From: Burkholderiaceae bacterium
Lineage (GTDB): Bacteria > Pseudomonadota > Gammaproteobacteria > Burkholderiales > Burkholderiaceae
Length of the DNA: 64,000 nucleotides
Direction of reading: 5' to 3'
NCBI GenBank assembly: GCA_947455485.1
Contig: CANGNV010000008.1
Location: 1 to 64,000 of the forward strand
Position numbers and translations under genes: made by a program. The notes under the pieces are model-generated. The model did no database searches. It saw only the letters and a program-made list of their open reading frames with translations, and had not been told where the DNA came from. Each line of letters opens with the position of its first letter. The first letter of the stretch is position 1. This document shows positions 47,018 to 56,670 of the stretch, one piece after another.

Positions 47018-47752
47018 ATGACTTTTATTCGCTCAGCGCTGTTTACCCTCTTCTTGCTGATATTCACCCCAATCTGGTCGATGCTTTGCATACTAGTATT
47101 CCCTTTCCTCAATCCCGAGAATCGCTATCGCTTTATCGGACTCTGGAATAAGGTCGTGATCTGGATTTTGCAACCCCTCTGCGGCATTCGATACGAAATT
47201 CGCGGAATGGAAAACATGATGGCGGCATTGGATAAGCCCGTTGTTGTTCTTAGCAAGCATCAATCTGCTTACGAAACCATTTTTTATATCGCCAAGCTTC
47301 CTAAGCAAGTCTGCTTCGTTTTCAAAAGAGAACTGCTTTGGATTCCTTTCTTTGGCTGGGCTTTAGCTTTACTTAAGATGATTCATATCAATCGTAATAG
47401 CAAAGAAACTGCTGCCCTCTCAGTGGTTGGGCAAGGCAAAAAGCGCTTGAGCGAAGGCAAATGGATTTTATTGTTTCCGGAAGGCACTAGAACTCCTACT
47501 GGATCACATCAGCCTTACAGCAAAGGTGGCGCAAGGCTTGCGAGCGCAACTGAAGCGCTAGTTATCCCAATTGCTCACAACGCGGGTCGTTGCTGGCCTA
47601 AGAATAGCTTTCTAAAGCAACCTGGAACGGTCATCTTCTCAATCGGCCCTGCCATTACCTCTGCCGGAAAAACCGGTGGGCAGCTCCATCAAGAAGTGGA
47701 AAAGTGGATTGAATCTGAAATGCGAGTGATTGATCCTACTGCTTACGAGTAA
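47018..47752 (+). CDS. plsC: 1-acyl-sn-glycerol-3-phosphate acyltransferase
   Basis: PlsC makes phosphatidic acid by acylating lysophosphatidic acid at the inner membrane. The 244-residue protein has an N-terminal hydrophobic helix, the catalytic motif H81-QSAY-E86 (H-x4-E instead of the textbook H-x4-D) and LFPEGTRTPTG. ATG 47018 is chosen, seven bases after the gmhB stop; a longer TTG reading would overlap gmhB. A TAAGG site lies 12 bases upstream. Confidence 0.92.
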   Translation: MTFIRSALFTLFLLIFTPIWSMLCILVFPFLNPENRYRFIGLWNKVVIWILQPLCGIRYEIRGMENMMAALDKPVVVLSKHQSAYETIFYIAKLPKQVCFVFKRELLWIPFFGWALALLKMIHINRNSKETAALSVVGQGKKRLSEGKWILLFPEGTRTPTGSHQPYSKGGARLASATEALVIPIAHNAGRCWPKNSFLKQPGTVIFSIGPAITSAGKTGGQLHQEVEKWIESEMRVIDPTAYE

Positions 47753-47762
47753 AACCAGGGTC

Positions 47763-48542
47763 TCAGTGGGCTAAAGTTTTGGCCCACTCAATATAGCGCT
47801 CCACCGAAATATCTTGAGCGCGCGCTTTTAATTCTGACTCAGATAAAGACAGTCGATCAGCAAAGGCTGATAAGTTAGTGCGTAGCATTTTTCTTCTTTG
47901 AGAGAACGCTGCTGCCACTACTTTTTCTAAAGCATGCCACTGCGCATCACTTAAACTGAAATCTCGTCTTGGGATCATGCGTACAACAGCAGAATTGACT
48001 TTAGGCTGCGGATCAAAAGCTTCGGGTGGAACTTCTAAAACTTGCTCCATGTCATAGCGAGCCTGCAACATGACTGAAAGTCTGCTGAATTCAGAACCGC
48101 CAGCCTTGGAGACCATGCGCTCAACGACTTCAGCTTGAAGCATAAATACCTGCTCATCAATCGCATGCGCGGCGGAAACGAGATGAAAAAGTAATGGGGA
48201 GGAGATGTTGTAAGGCAAGTTACCAACTACCTTACATAGGCCGGTATTGGCTGGACGTGCGTTTGCCCATTCTAAAAAATCAAACTTCAGCGCATCTCCC
48301 TCAATGACATTCAGGCCCTTGAGATTTTCTTGATTCCAATAGGCCACTAAATCTCGATCAATCTCTAAAAGATCTAAGTGGTCGAGATTGCTTAATAAAG
48401 GCCTTGTTAAAGCACCAAGGCCCGGACCAATTTCAATCACGTGCATATTTTCACTGGGATTGATTGCTGCAACGATGGAATAAATTACTCCAGAGTCTTG
48501 CAAAAAGTTTTGGCCAAATCGTTTACGGGCGCGATGCGTCAT
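47763..48542 (-). CDS. rsmA: 16S rRNA (adenine(1518)-N6/adenine(1519)-N6)-dimethyltransferase
   Basis: RsmA (KsgA) dimethylates two adenines in the 3'-terminal helix of 16S rRNA. The 259 residues show KRFGQNFLQD, the SAM-binding IEIGPGLGALT and the catalytic NLPYNISSPLL motif. Its start codon overlaps the pdxA stop (ATGA). It is the last gene of the lptD-surA-pdxA-rsmA run. Confidence 0.97.
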   Translation of the reverse strand: MTHRARKRFGQNFLQDSGVIYSIVAAINPSENMHVIEIGPGLGALTRPLLSNLDHLDLLEIDRDLVAYWNQENLKGLNVIEGDALKFDFLEWANARPANTGLCKVVGNLPYNISSPLLFHLVSAAHAIDEQVFMLQAEVVERMVSKAGGSEFSRLSVMLQARYDMEQVLEVPPEAFDPQPKVNSAVVRMIPRRDFSLSDAQWHALEKVVAAAFSQRRKMLRTNLSAFADRLSLSESELKARAQDISVERYIEWAKTLAH

Positions 48543-49567
48543 ATCTTTTGATTCTTTACGTTCTTTATATTTACTGCCAATTGATAAGCCAGTCGCAAAG
48601 CCTCTAACATGCTACCTGGGTCTGCAAGCCCTTTACCAGCAATGTCCAGCGCTGTGCCATGATCTACTGAGGTACGAATAATTGGCAAACCTAAGGTGAC
48701 GTTTACCCCCCCACCAAAGCTCACGAACTTGAATGGCGCCAGACCTTGATCGTGATACATCGCAATAAACGCATCCACACTATCCAAGGCCTTAGCATCA
48801 AACATTGTGTCGCCTGGATAAGGTCCAGTTACCTCAATACCTAAATCTTTGGCAGCCTCTATCGCTGGCGCAATCACATCAATTTCTTCGCGCCCAAGAT
48901 AGCCGGATTCACCTGCATGGGGATTGAGCCCTGCCACCCGAATCACGGGCTTTGCAATACCAAATTTTGTTCGCAAATCCTGATCGACGATCTGAATCGT
49001 TTCTAGAATATGCTGAAAATTGAGTGCCTCTGGAACTGTACTTAAAGGCAGATGTGTTGTGACCAACGCCACCCGAAGGTCACGGCTTTTATGTAGACCT
49101 AAAAATCCTGCTGGCAATGTCGCACATAACATCATGACAACATGTTCTTGATGGCAAAGCTTGGCTAGATATTCAGTATGGCCAGTAAACAAGGTATCGC
49201 TTGAGACAACCCCCTCATTGATGACGCTCTTTTGAATTGGTGCAGTTACCATCGCGTCAAAGCGACCATCTAGACATCCCTTAACAGCGGTATCCAGGAT
49301 ATTGAGAACATACTGCGCATTGACGGGATTTAGTTGACCAGCAACTACCGGGACAGCAAGTGGAATGGGCTCTACTATCAAGCGAGTTGATAACGCCTTG
49401 GGGATATCAACCACCGAAACTAAACTGGAGTCTCCAAGCACGGTAATCGCACTTGCAGGCTGCTCCTGCAAAAAAGCGATTGCAGCTGCAATAGAGACCT
49501 CTGGACCAACCCCTGCAGGCTCTCCAGAGCTGATAACTAAGTTAACGAGGGCTGGCTGCTGGATCAT
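48539..49567 (-). CDS. pdxA: 4-hydroxythreonine-4-phosphate dehydrogenase
   Basis: PdxA oxidises 4-phosphohydroxythreonine for pyridoxal phosphate synthesis. The 342 residues show SSGEPAGVGPEV near the start, TGHTEYLA, the metal-binding GLNPHAGESGYLG, and YHDQGLAPFK with the conserved histidine. It overlaps the end of surA by 26 bases and the start of rsmA by four. Confidence 0.96.
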   Translation of the reverse strand: MIQQPALVNLVISSGEPAGVGPEVSIAAAIAFLQEQPASAITVLGDSSLVSVVDIPKALSTRLIVEPIPLAVPVVAGQLNPVNAQYVLNILDTAVKGCLDGRFDAMVTAPIQKSVINEGVVSSDTLFTGHTEYLAKLCHQEHVVMMLCATLPAGFLGLHKSRDLRVALVTTHLPLSTVPEALNFQHILETIQIVDQDLRTKFGIAKPVIRVAGLNPHAGESGYLGREEIDVIAPAIEAAKDLGIEVTGPYPGDTMFDAKALDSVDAFIAMYHDQGLAPFKFVSFGGGVNVTLGLPIIRTSVDHGTALDIAGKGLADPGSMLEALRLAYQLAVNIKNVKNQKI

Positions 49568-50990
49568 CTGCGTTAATGATCTTCACCGTAGCAGTGTCGC
49601 GTAGCTCACGTAACCAATCCTGATAAGCCTGCTCAAATTTGCGCTCACGAATTGCTGCGCGGGCAAATTGGCGCTGCTTCTCTACAGTTAACTGCGCTTC
49701 ACGACGCTCTAGCACCTGAATTAAATGCCAACCAAACTCGGACTTCACGGGATTGCTAACCTCACCAATTTGCAAGCGATTCATAGCTTGATCGAATTCA
49801 GGAACTAAGTCGCCAGGACCCATCCAACCCAGATTGCCACCGTTCGCAGCAGACCCATCCTCAGAATACTTTTTAGCTAACTCACCAAAATCAGCAGTCT
49901 TTGCGCGAACCTGATCACGGTAACCCGCTAGGCGTCTTTCGGCATCCTGATCCGTCAGCCCTGCACGGCTACGCAACAAAATGTGGCGCGACAAAGTCTG
50001 CGTCACCATAATATTTTGCGGGGTAGATGAAGTCTCTTGAGGCGCAGCTTGCTGTGGCTCAGGTGCGCCAGCTACTAGGGCACGTCTGTCAAGAACCTTG
50101 AGGACGTGATACCCAGCAGGACTTTTAACCACTGCATTCGCAACCTGTCCGCTACCAGTATTTCTGACGGCCTCGTAAAACAATTGCGGCAAGCGATCTG
50201 GTGTGCGGTATCCCAACTCTTGAAACTTAATCTTTGGATTCTCTTTTGCAGCCATTGCACCCAATTGCAAGAAATCGACATCTCCACGCGCTTCACGCAA
50301 CAACGATTCTGCCTTTTTCTTTGCATCAGCTTGGCCTCCTGCGCCTGCACCCGCATCGGCTGGTACGAAGATCTGCGCTACATCAATTTCCTCTGGCTCA
50401 CCTTTTGCAGCTGGAGTGGAACGCGTTGGCTTTCCTCCACCAGCCACTGCACGATTGCGGTCTGCAATAAAGTTATCCACTTCCGCATCAGAGATCTTAA
50501 TCTTGCCCTCTACTTCGCGCTCACGGTAACGACTAATAACTACGTCATCACGCAACATCTGGCGATAGCGCTCATAGCTACTTCCAGTTGCAGCGATTTT
50601 TACCTTCAACTCAGCTAAGGTTAATTTGTTCTTAGAGGCAATATCAGCAATAATTTTGTCGAGCTCTTTACCGGTAACAACGACTCCTTCTTGCTCAGCA
50701 TTTTGTAGTTGAATCTTTTCAATGATGAGGCGCTCAAGAATGGTCTTACGTAAAGTGGCAGCATCAGGTAATTTAGTGCCCTGCTTTTGTAATGCAGCAA
50801 TACGATCATCAATCTCTTTACGTGTTACGTAACCAGTATTAACGACTGCAGCAACACCATCAATATTGCGAATTTTGCTATCGCTCGTAGTCTTTGAGCT
50901 ATCTTGCGCAAATGCAAGCTGAGAGATAAAAGCAGCGCCAGCCAAAATTATGGCTGCAAGGGCTTGGTTAAATCGATTCCTACGCATCAT
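49542..50990 (-). CDS. surA: Periplasmic chaperone and peptidyl-prolyl isomerase SurA
   Basis: SurA escorts outer-membrane proteins, including LptD, across the periplasm. The 482 residues have a signal peptide (cleavage near SQLAFA), an N-terminal chaperone domain (VVNTGYVTRKEIDDRIA) and two parvulin domains; the second is clear (RHILLRSRAGLTDQDAE, YSEDGSAANGGNLGWMGPGDLVPEFD). It overlaps lptD by four bases, matching its main client. Confidence 0.95.
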   Translation of the reverse strand: MMRRNRFNQALAAIILAGAAFISQLAFAQDSSKTTSDSKIRNIDGVAAVVNTGYVTRKEIDDRIAALQKQGTKLPDAATLRKTILERLIIEKIQLQNAEQEGVVVTGKELDKIIADIASKNKLTLAELKVKIAATGSSYERYRQMLRDDVVISRYREREVEGKIKISDAEVDNFIADRNRAVAGGGKPTRSTPAAKGEPEEIDVAQIFVPADAGAGAGGQADAKKKAESLLREARGDVDFLQLGAMAAKENPKIKFQELGYRTPDRLPQLFYEAVRNTGSGQVANAVVKSPAGYHVLKVLDRRALVAGAPEPQQAAPQETSSTPQNIMVTQTLSRHILLRSRAGLTDQDAERRLAGYRDQVRAKTADFGELAKKYSEDGSAANGGNLGWMGPGDLVPEFDQAMNRLQIGEVSNPVKSEFGWHLIQVLERREAQLTVEKQRQFARAAIRERKFEQAYQDWLRELRDTATVKIINADDPAASPR

Positions 50991-53533
50991 TGATAGTTCT
51001 CATATGTTGAGGGTGGTATAGGCTTGGAAGTAGGCATATATCCAGGAACATTAAGCTTCATGATATCAACTGGATTACTACCAGCACTACCAAAGCCCCT
51101 AAATTCTATTTGGAATAAAACCTGGGTGGTGGTTATTTGTGAGGTATTGAGCATTTGCGAGTAGGCTCCACGGAAAGTCCAGCAGTCGCGCATCCACTCC
51201 AATGCCACTAGAGTATTGAGTGTTTTAGTAGTTAATGCGTCATAACCCCAACGACCTAAGACGGAAACCTCACGCGTCAGTGGCCACTGGCCTGAGATGT
51301 TGTATTGGTCAGTTGTCGTCTGCGCCAAGGTTGCTGGAGTAGGGCCAAAAGCCTGTGTAGGAGGAGTCCAAACGTTTCGATATCCAAAATTCACACTTCT
51401 ACCCGGCGTAGGACGCCAACTGCCGCCAACTGTAGTTTGAACAAATTTATTTAACTGCGTGTTGTATTGGCCGAACATGTCTGCGCTAAAGTTTCCAAGC
51501 AGGCGGACCGAGGCTGATCCTAAGGTATCTGAATAGGTTGTGGGATTGGCAATATTGCCATTAAGACCCACCTTTTGCCCCGTAAAAGATTGACGCTGAG
51601 CAACAGTTACGTTTGCACGCTCCGCACCGGTACTTGCCTCAATCATGCGGCTAGTTAGACCCCCGGTTAATTTATTGTTATCGGCAATACGGTCATTACC
51701 AATAAACGTATTTTCACTAAAGATCTGCGTCACGCCAAAGCCTGCATCAGCCGTATCGAACAAAGGTGTCAAAGCCTGGTTTTGATACGGGGTATAAACA
51801 TAATAGGCTCTCGGCTCCATGGTAAGGAGCATGTCGCGCCCAAAGAAGCCTTTTAATTCTGCCGCATCTCTTTCAAAGGCAAGGCCTGAGTCCAAACTAA
51901 ATGTTGGGATAGTGAACCCTTGCGCCGGAGGCGCGGCACCCAAGGGGTTATTACTAGTCACCGCTGCGGTAGCAGCATAAGTATTCGACTGGAAGCTCAC
52001 CTTAGGGGTAATGTAATAGCCAGGAGTAATCTGAGGTAAAGACATAGCACCTTTGATTACAGTACGATCCGCCTGGCTATAGAGATAGCCTGCTGGAGCA
52101 TAAGCAAGGTTACTGTTTACGTTATAGGCAAAGCGGGTGTAATCCGTTGAGAACGTAGTGATTGGCCCGGAGGGTAATGTCAGATACTTACCGCTAGCAT
52201 CTGAAACCGTTGGGGTTAAGCGATTGGTATAAGACGCATTGATATTTGGTAATACGTTGTACGGCGACTGAACTGGTGCAGTCAGGTCTGGCTGCAAGGT
52301 TTGGAAAGTAACTGCCTTTGCTGAAACAATCCAGTTACTCAGACTCCCGGTTAAGTTCTTGGTTGTTCCAAGCTCCTGACGAAACTGATTAGTTACCGCC
52401 CCCGCAATACTTTGAGAAAAGTCTGTGGGGTACAAGCTATCTGAAACCCGTGCAATATTGGCATAGCCCGTCCATGCGCCTGCAATTGGGATGCCACCCA
52501 ACCCCAATAAGTCCCCACTAAAGTTCTGTCTTTGCTGCCAGTCATAGCGCCAGCGATCGGTACCGGTCTTACGGTCGTATGGAAGGTAATCTCCACCCAA
52601 GCTACCAGCGTATTGCTGATCCAAAAATTGGTATTTAGCGCCCAGCTGAACACCCCGTTGACCCATCACTCGCGGTATCAACAACAAATCGCGATTTGGA
52701 GCAATGTTGACGTAGTACGGCTGCGTCACATCAATACCATTGTTAGAGTTGTACCCCGCTACAGGAGCCAATATTCCAGAGCGGCGTTGATCTGATGTTG
52801 GCGCACTAAAGTAAGGTACGTAAGCTATAGGCACATCAAAGAATCGCATGACACCATGCGTACCAACCATTTCTTTTTGCTCGTTATCAATCTCGAGCGT
52901 ACTTGCCGTGAAATACCAATCTAAATTTTCAGGGGTACAGGTTGTGTAGGTTGCCTTATCAAATACAAATACATCTGAAGTTTCGATGGTTAATTTTTTT
53001 GCATTACCACTGGCTCGGTTATCGCGCAGCTCGTAATTCGGGGTTTCCATTTCGCCTTCGCGGGCATCAACTCTAAAGCGCGCCTTCGGACCCTTGAAGG
53101 ATGCATTGCCTTTTGAAAACTCAGTATTGCCTGATAAATTCGCCACATCAGAATCGGGATCGTATTTAATTTCATCCGCTTTAATCACGGCGCCATTACG
53201 ACGAATTTGTGCACGCCCTTTTAGGCGCATTTCACGATCGACAATTCCATCAATCGAATCGCTGGACGTAAACGTCAAAGCATTACCGTCAGCGATAGGT
53301 TTACCAACCCGCAATTGATCGTCCAACTTTAAGACGGTGACATCGCCGCGATCAGGAATTAAAACGGAGTTAGCGGAGCTGCCTAAAGACTGCGCAGAAG
53401 GGGGTAAAGGTGCGGGTGCTTGAGCAGCACTTGGAAGCGCAAATTGCGACAATCCAACCCCCATCATTACGCGCAGGGTGACAGCTAAAAAAAGAGGGGC
53501 GCAAAGGCCGGCGCGACGGCGATAATGACTCAT
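50987..53533 (-). CDS. lptD: LPS-assembly protein LptD
   Basis: LptD is the outer-membrane barrel that inserts LPS. The 848 residues have a signal peptide (ending near SAAQA), a periplasmic OstA-type jellyroll (about 90-220: LKGRAQIRRNGAVIKADEIKYD, then SGNTEFSKGNASFKG) and a large C-terminal barrel. Cysteines C196-area (TTCTPEN) and C-terminal MRDCWTF fit the disulfide pairing of the family. It is the first gene of the surA operon and starts eight bases inside a longer reading of the divergent kinase gene. Confidence 0.95.
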   Translation of the reverse strand: MSHYRRRAGLCAPLFLAVTLRVMMGVGLSQFALPSAAQAPAPLPPSAQSLGSSANSVLIPDRGDVTVLKLDDQLRVGKPIADGNALTFTSSDSIDGIVDREMRLKGRAQIRRNGAVIKADEIKYDPDSDVANLSGNTEFSKGNASFKGPKARFRVDAREGEMETPNYELRDNRASGNAKKLTIETSDVFVFDKATYTTCTPENLDWYFTASTLEIDNEQKEMVGTHGVMRFFDVPIAYVPYFSAPTSDQRRSGILAPVAGYNSNNGIDVTQPYYVNIAPNRDLLLIPRVMGQRGVQLGAKYQFLDQQYAGSLGGDYLPYDRKTGTDRWRYDWQQRQNFSGDLLGLGGIPIAGAWTGYANIARVSDSLYPTDFSQSIAGAVTNQFRQELGTTKNLTGSLSNWIVSAKAVTFQTLQPDLTAPVQSPYNVLPNINASYTNRLTPTVSDASGKYLTLPSGPITTFSTDYTRFAYNVNSNLAYAPAGYLYSQADRTVIKGAMSLPQITPGYYITPKVSFQSNTYAATAAVTSNNPLGAAPPAQGFTIPTFSLDSGLAFERDAAELKGFFGRDMLLTMEPRAYYVYTPYQNQALTPLFDTADAGFGVTQIFSENTFIGNDRIADNNKLTGGLTSRMIEASTGAERANVTVAQRQSFTGQKVGLNGNIANPTTYSDTLGSASVRLLGNFSADMFGQYNTQLNKFVQTTVGGSWRPTPGRSVNFGYRNVWTPPTQAFGPTPATLAQTTTDQYNISGQWPLTREVSVLGRWGYDALTTKTLNTLVALEWMRDCWTFRGAYSQMLNTSQITTTQVLFQIEFRGFGSAGSNPVDIMKLNVPGYMPTSKPIPPSTYENYQ

Positions 53534-53566
53534 AGATCCAGACCCGCCTTATTATACGAATCGACC

Positions 53567-54568
53567 ATGACTGACTCTCGCTTAAACACCCTCCGTAACT
53601 GGCTAAAAGGCCTTGAACCTAGCTGGCAATTAGATCTCCCCACTTTGGCCCCCGCCTCGGCAGATGCCAGCTTTCGGCGGTATTTCCGGATTGAGTCCAA
53701 AAACCCGGATTTTCCGACTCTGATCGTGATGGATGCCCCACCCCAACATGAGCCTTTAGATGCCTTCATCAAGGTGGATTTATTGTTCGAAAATGCCGGT
53801 CTAAACGTCCCGAAAATTTTAGAAAAGAATGTGGCTGAAGGCTTCCTTTTACTTAACGATCTTGGCACGAAAACTTATCTTGCAGAGCTTAATTCTGAGA
53901 GCGCCGATCATCTTTATAAAGATGCAACCCATGCTTTAGTTCAAATGCAATTAGCAAGCAAAACGGATGTTTTGCCAAACTACGATGAAGCACTCTTGCA
54001 GCGTGAGTTAGATTTATTTCCTGAGTGGTATCTAAAGAAACACTTGCATATCGAATTAACTGAACTTCAACATTCTCAAATTAAGCAAGCATTTGAACTC
54101 ATCATTCAAAACAATCTTGCGCAGGCAAAAGTCTATGTTCATCGTGACTACCACTCACGCAACTTGATGGTGACTGATAAAAATAATCCTGGAGTGATCG
54201 ATTTTCAAGATGCGGTTTATGGCCCCATCACTTACGACGCATCTTCACTCTGGCGGGATGCTTACATTGCCTGGCCAGAAGAGCGCGTAATTGATTGGGT
54301 GATTAAATTTTGGGAGGAAGGTCGTCAAGCCGGCCTACCAATGCCAGCTGATTTTGGTCAGTTCTATCGTGACTTTGAGTGGATGGGATTGCAACGCCAT
54401 CTAAAAGTCTTAGGTATTTTTGCAAGACTGTTTCATCGGGATGGCAAAGATGGCTATCTCAAAGATATCCCATTGGTACTGGAGTATGCGATTGCTACTG
54501 CAAATCGCTATATTGAATTAAAGCCCTTGGCACGCATACTAGAATCGACGCGCCCCACTAAGGAATAA
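53567..54568 (+). CDS. amgK: N-acetylmuramate/N-acetylglucosamine-type sugar kinase (AmgK-like)
   Basis: The protein (about 333 residues) has the aminoglycoside-phosphotransferase fold: ASFRRYFRIESK in the N-lobe, the catalytic loop VHRDYHSRNLMV and the metal-binding VIDFQDAVYGP. With murU next door it is best read as AmgK, which phosphorylates murein amino sugars at the anomeric position. ATG 53567 is preferred; an upstream ATG (53525) would overlap the divergent lptD start. Confidence 0.88.
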   Translation: MTDSRLNTLRNWLKGLEPSWQLDLPTLAPASADASFRRYFRIESKNPDFPTLIVMDAPPQHEPLDAFIKVDLLFENAGLNVPKILEKNVAEGFLLLNDLGTKTYLAELNSESADHLYKDATHALVQMQLASKTDVLPNYDEALLQRELDLFPEWYLKKHLHIELTELQHSQIKQAFELIIQNNLAQAKVYVHRDYHSRNLMVTDKNNPGVIDFQDAVYGPITYDASSLWRDAYIAWPEERVIDWVIKFWEEGRQAGLPMPADFGQFYRDFEWMGLQRHLKVLGIFARLFHRDGKDGYLKDIPLVLEYAIATANRYIELKPLARILESTRPTKE

Positions 54569-54580
54569 CAGCAAACTGTC

Positions 54581-55297
54581 ATGAATAAGCGCAATCTCAT
54601 TCCGTGCTTTTTACTGGCCGCTGGTCGAGGCGAGCGCATGCGTCCACTAACGGATGAATTGCCTAAGCCACTCCTCACGATTAAGAAAAAATCCCTACTT
54701 GCCTGGCATTTGGAAGCACTGAGCGCAGCAGGCATTAAAGACGTTGTCATTAACCATGCCTGGCTTGGCTACAAGATTGAGGAGGCTTTGAGTAATGGCA
54801 GTCAATTCGGCCTCAACATCGCCTACTCCCCAGAAACTAGCGCCCTAGAAACGGCAGGTGGGATTCGCAAGGGACTGCCTTTGCTTAACCCTAGCGATTA
54901 TTTCCTAGTCATCAACGGGGATGTTTTTAGCCCAAATCTACCGATTGAGCAGATTTTGGAACAAGTCTCCAGTTTGCGAAGCATGCCAAATCAGCCTTTG
55001 GCACATCTTTTAATGGTTCCCAACCCGGTTCAGCACCCTGAGGGGGACTTTTATCTGAAGGGTTCCAAAGTGACTAATGAACCAGTGGATCAGGCTGAAA
55101 AACTCACTTTTTCCGGAATTGGGCTGTATCACCGAGATCTCTTCAAAGATGTAGAGTTGGATGTACCCACTAAGTTAGCCCCACTCCTGAAAAGGGCTAT
55201 GGCCGACAATAGAGTGTCCGGTGAAAAATATACCGGTCCGTGGCACGATGTAGGTACGCCTCAACGATTACAAGAGCTCAATGCAGCGCATGAATAA
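54581..55297 (+). CDS. murU: N-acetylmuramate alpha-1-phosphate uridylyltransferase
   Basis: MurU makes UDP-MurNAc from MurNAc-1-phosphate and UTP. The 238-residue nucleotidyltransferase starts with LAAGRGERMRPLTDELPKPLL, the family signature, followed by LEALSAAGIKDVVIN and VINGDVFSP. It lies 12 bases after amgK, the kinase that provides its substrate. The pair bypasses the fosfomycin-sensitive MurA step in pseudomonads. Confidence 0.9.
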   Translation: MNKRNLIPCFLLAAGRGERMRPLTDELPKPLLTIKKKSLLAWHLEALSAAGIKDVVINHAWLGYKIEEALSNGSQFGLNIAYSPETSALETAGGIRKGLPLLNPSDYFLVINGDVFSPNLPIEQILEQVSSLRSMPNQPLAHLLMVPNPVQHPEGDFYLKGSKVTNEPVDQAEKLTFSGIGLYHRDLFKDVELDVPTKLAPLLKRAMADNRVSGEKYTGPWHDVGTPQRLQELNAAHE

Positions 55298-56660
55298 GTC
55301 CAATATTTACCAACAACGTCGGATTGAATTAGCAAAACTGATCTGCGCCAAAACTGGTGGAGGCATCGCCATCATTACTACGGCACCTGAGACTGCCCGC
55401 AATCGAGATAGCGAATTTCCTTATCGCCACGATAGTGATTTTTTCTACCTCACTGGTTTTGAAGAGCCGGGTGCAACACTGGTACTCAAGATTGCCGGAT
55501 CAACATCGCAAGCTCAACTAGAGTCCCATCTTTTTTGTAGACCTAAAGACGCGGAGCGCGAGATTTGGGATGGTATTCGCTTAGGGCCAGACGCAGCACC
55601 TTCAATCTTGGGTGTGGAGTATGCGCACAGCAATCATGAGTTAGATAATAAGCTGGGTGAATTATTAGCGGATCAAGATGCTATCTATATTCGCCTCTCT
55701 GAAAGTGCAGAGACAGATCGTCGCTTACGTCATTGGATGAAACAAGTGCGAGCTCAGGCCCGTGCCGGCGTTAACCCACCTTCAGAGTTTCATGATGTAG
55801 AGAGCTTGATTCATGAAATGCGGCTCTTTAAAGATGCACATGAAATTGACATCATGCGTCGTGCTGCCCAAATTTCTGCGCGCGCCCATATTCGTGCAAT
55901 GCAAGCCTGCAAACCCGGTATGCGTGAATATCATCTCGAAGCCGAACTTCTTCATGAGTTCCGGTATAGCGGTGCACAAAGCGTTGCGTACAACAGCATT
56001 GTGGCGAGTGGTGCCAATTCCTGCATTCTGCATTACCGCGCTGGCGATACTGAACTGCGCAGTGGTGAATTCTGCTTAATAGACGCAGGATGTGAACTAG
56101 ATGGCTATGCTTCCGACATTACTCGTACATTCCCTGTCAATGGCAAGTTCACAGGACCTCAACGGGCGCTCTACGAAATCACGCTAGCTTCGCAAGAGGC
56201 GGCCATTGCAGCAACTAAGCCTGGTAATACATTTATGCAGCCACATGAAGCTGCGCTTAAGGTGCTGACACAAGGATTGCTTGATGAGAAGCTTCTCAAG
56301 CTTGCAGAATTGGGCTCGTTAGAGAACGCGATTGAGGCTGGTGCATATCGTCGCTTCTACATGCACCGTACCTCACACTGGTTAGGCATGGATGTACATG
56401 ATGTTGGCTCTTATCGTGAGCCGCTGAGCACATCAACAGACTCTTCAGAGAAGCCATGGCGCCTTCTGAAGCCCGGCATGGTTCTCACTATTGAACCAGG
56501 CTTATATGTTCGTCCAGCAGATGATGTAGATGAACGCTTTTGGAATATCGGTATTCGTATTGAAGATGATGCCGTTGTCAACGACTCTGGTTGTGAGTTG
56601 ATTTCTCGCGGCGTGCCAGTCAAAGCCGATGAAATCGAAGCGCTGATGAAGAATAATTAA
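55281..56660 (+). CDS. pepP: Xaa-Pro aminopeptidase (aminopeptidase P)
   Basis: PepP removes the N-terminal residue in front of proline and uses two manganese ions. The 459 residues have the N-terminal aminopeptidase P domain (YRHDSDFFYLTGF) and the pita-bread catalytic domain with ligands in LIDAGCELDGYASDITRTFP, HRTSHWLGMDVHDVG and LTIEPGLYV. ATG 55281 overlaps murU by 17 bases and has AAGAG six bases upstream; ATG 55290 is also possible. Confidence 0.95.
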   Translation: MQRMNKSNIYQQRRIELAKLICAKTGGGIAIITTAPETARNRDSEFPYRHDSDFFYLTGFEEPGATLVLKIAGSTSQAQLESHLFCRPKDAEREIWDGIRLGPDAAPSILGVEYAHSNHELDNKLGELLADQDAIYIRLSESAETDRRLRHWMKQVRAQARAGVNPPSEFHDVESLIHEMRLFKDAHEIDIMRRAAQISARAHIRAMQACKPGMREYHLEAELLHEFRYSGAQSVAYNSIVASGANSCILHYRAGDTELRSGEFCLIDAGCELDGYASDITRTFPVNGKFTGPQRALYEITLASQEAAIAATKPGNTFMQPHEAALKVLTQGLLDEKLLKLAELGSLENAIEAGAYRRFYMHRTSHWLGMDVHDVGSYREPLSTSTDSSEKPWRLLKPGMVLTIEPGLYVRPADDVDERFWNIGIRIEDDAVVNDSGCELISRGVPVKADEIEALMKNN

Positions 56661-56670
56661 ATTGCCAGGC

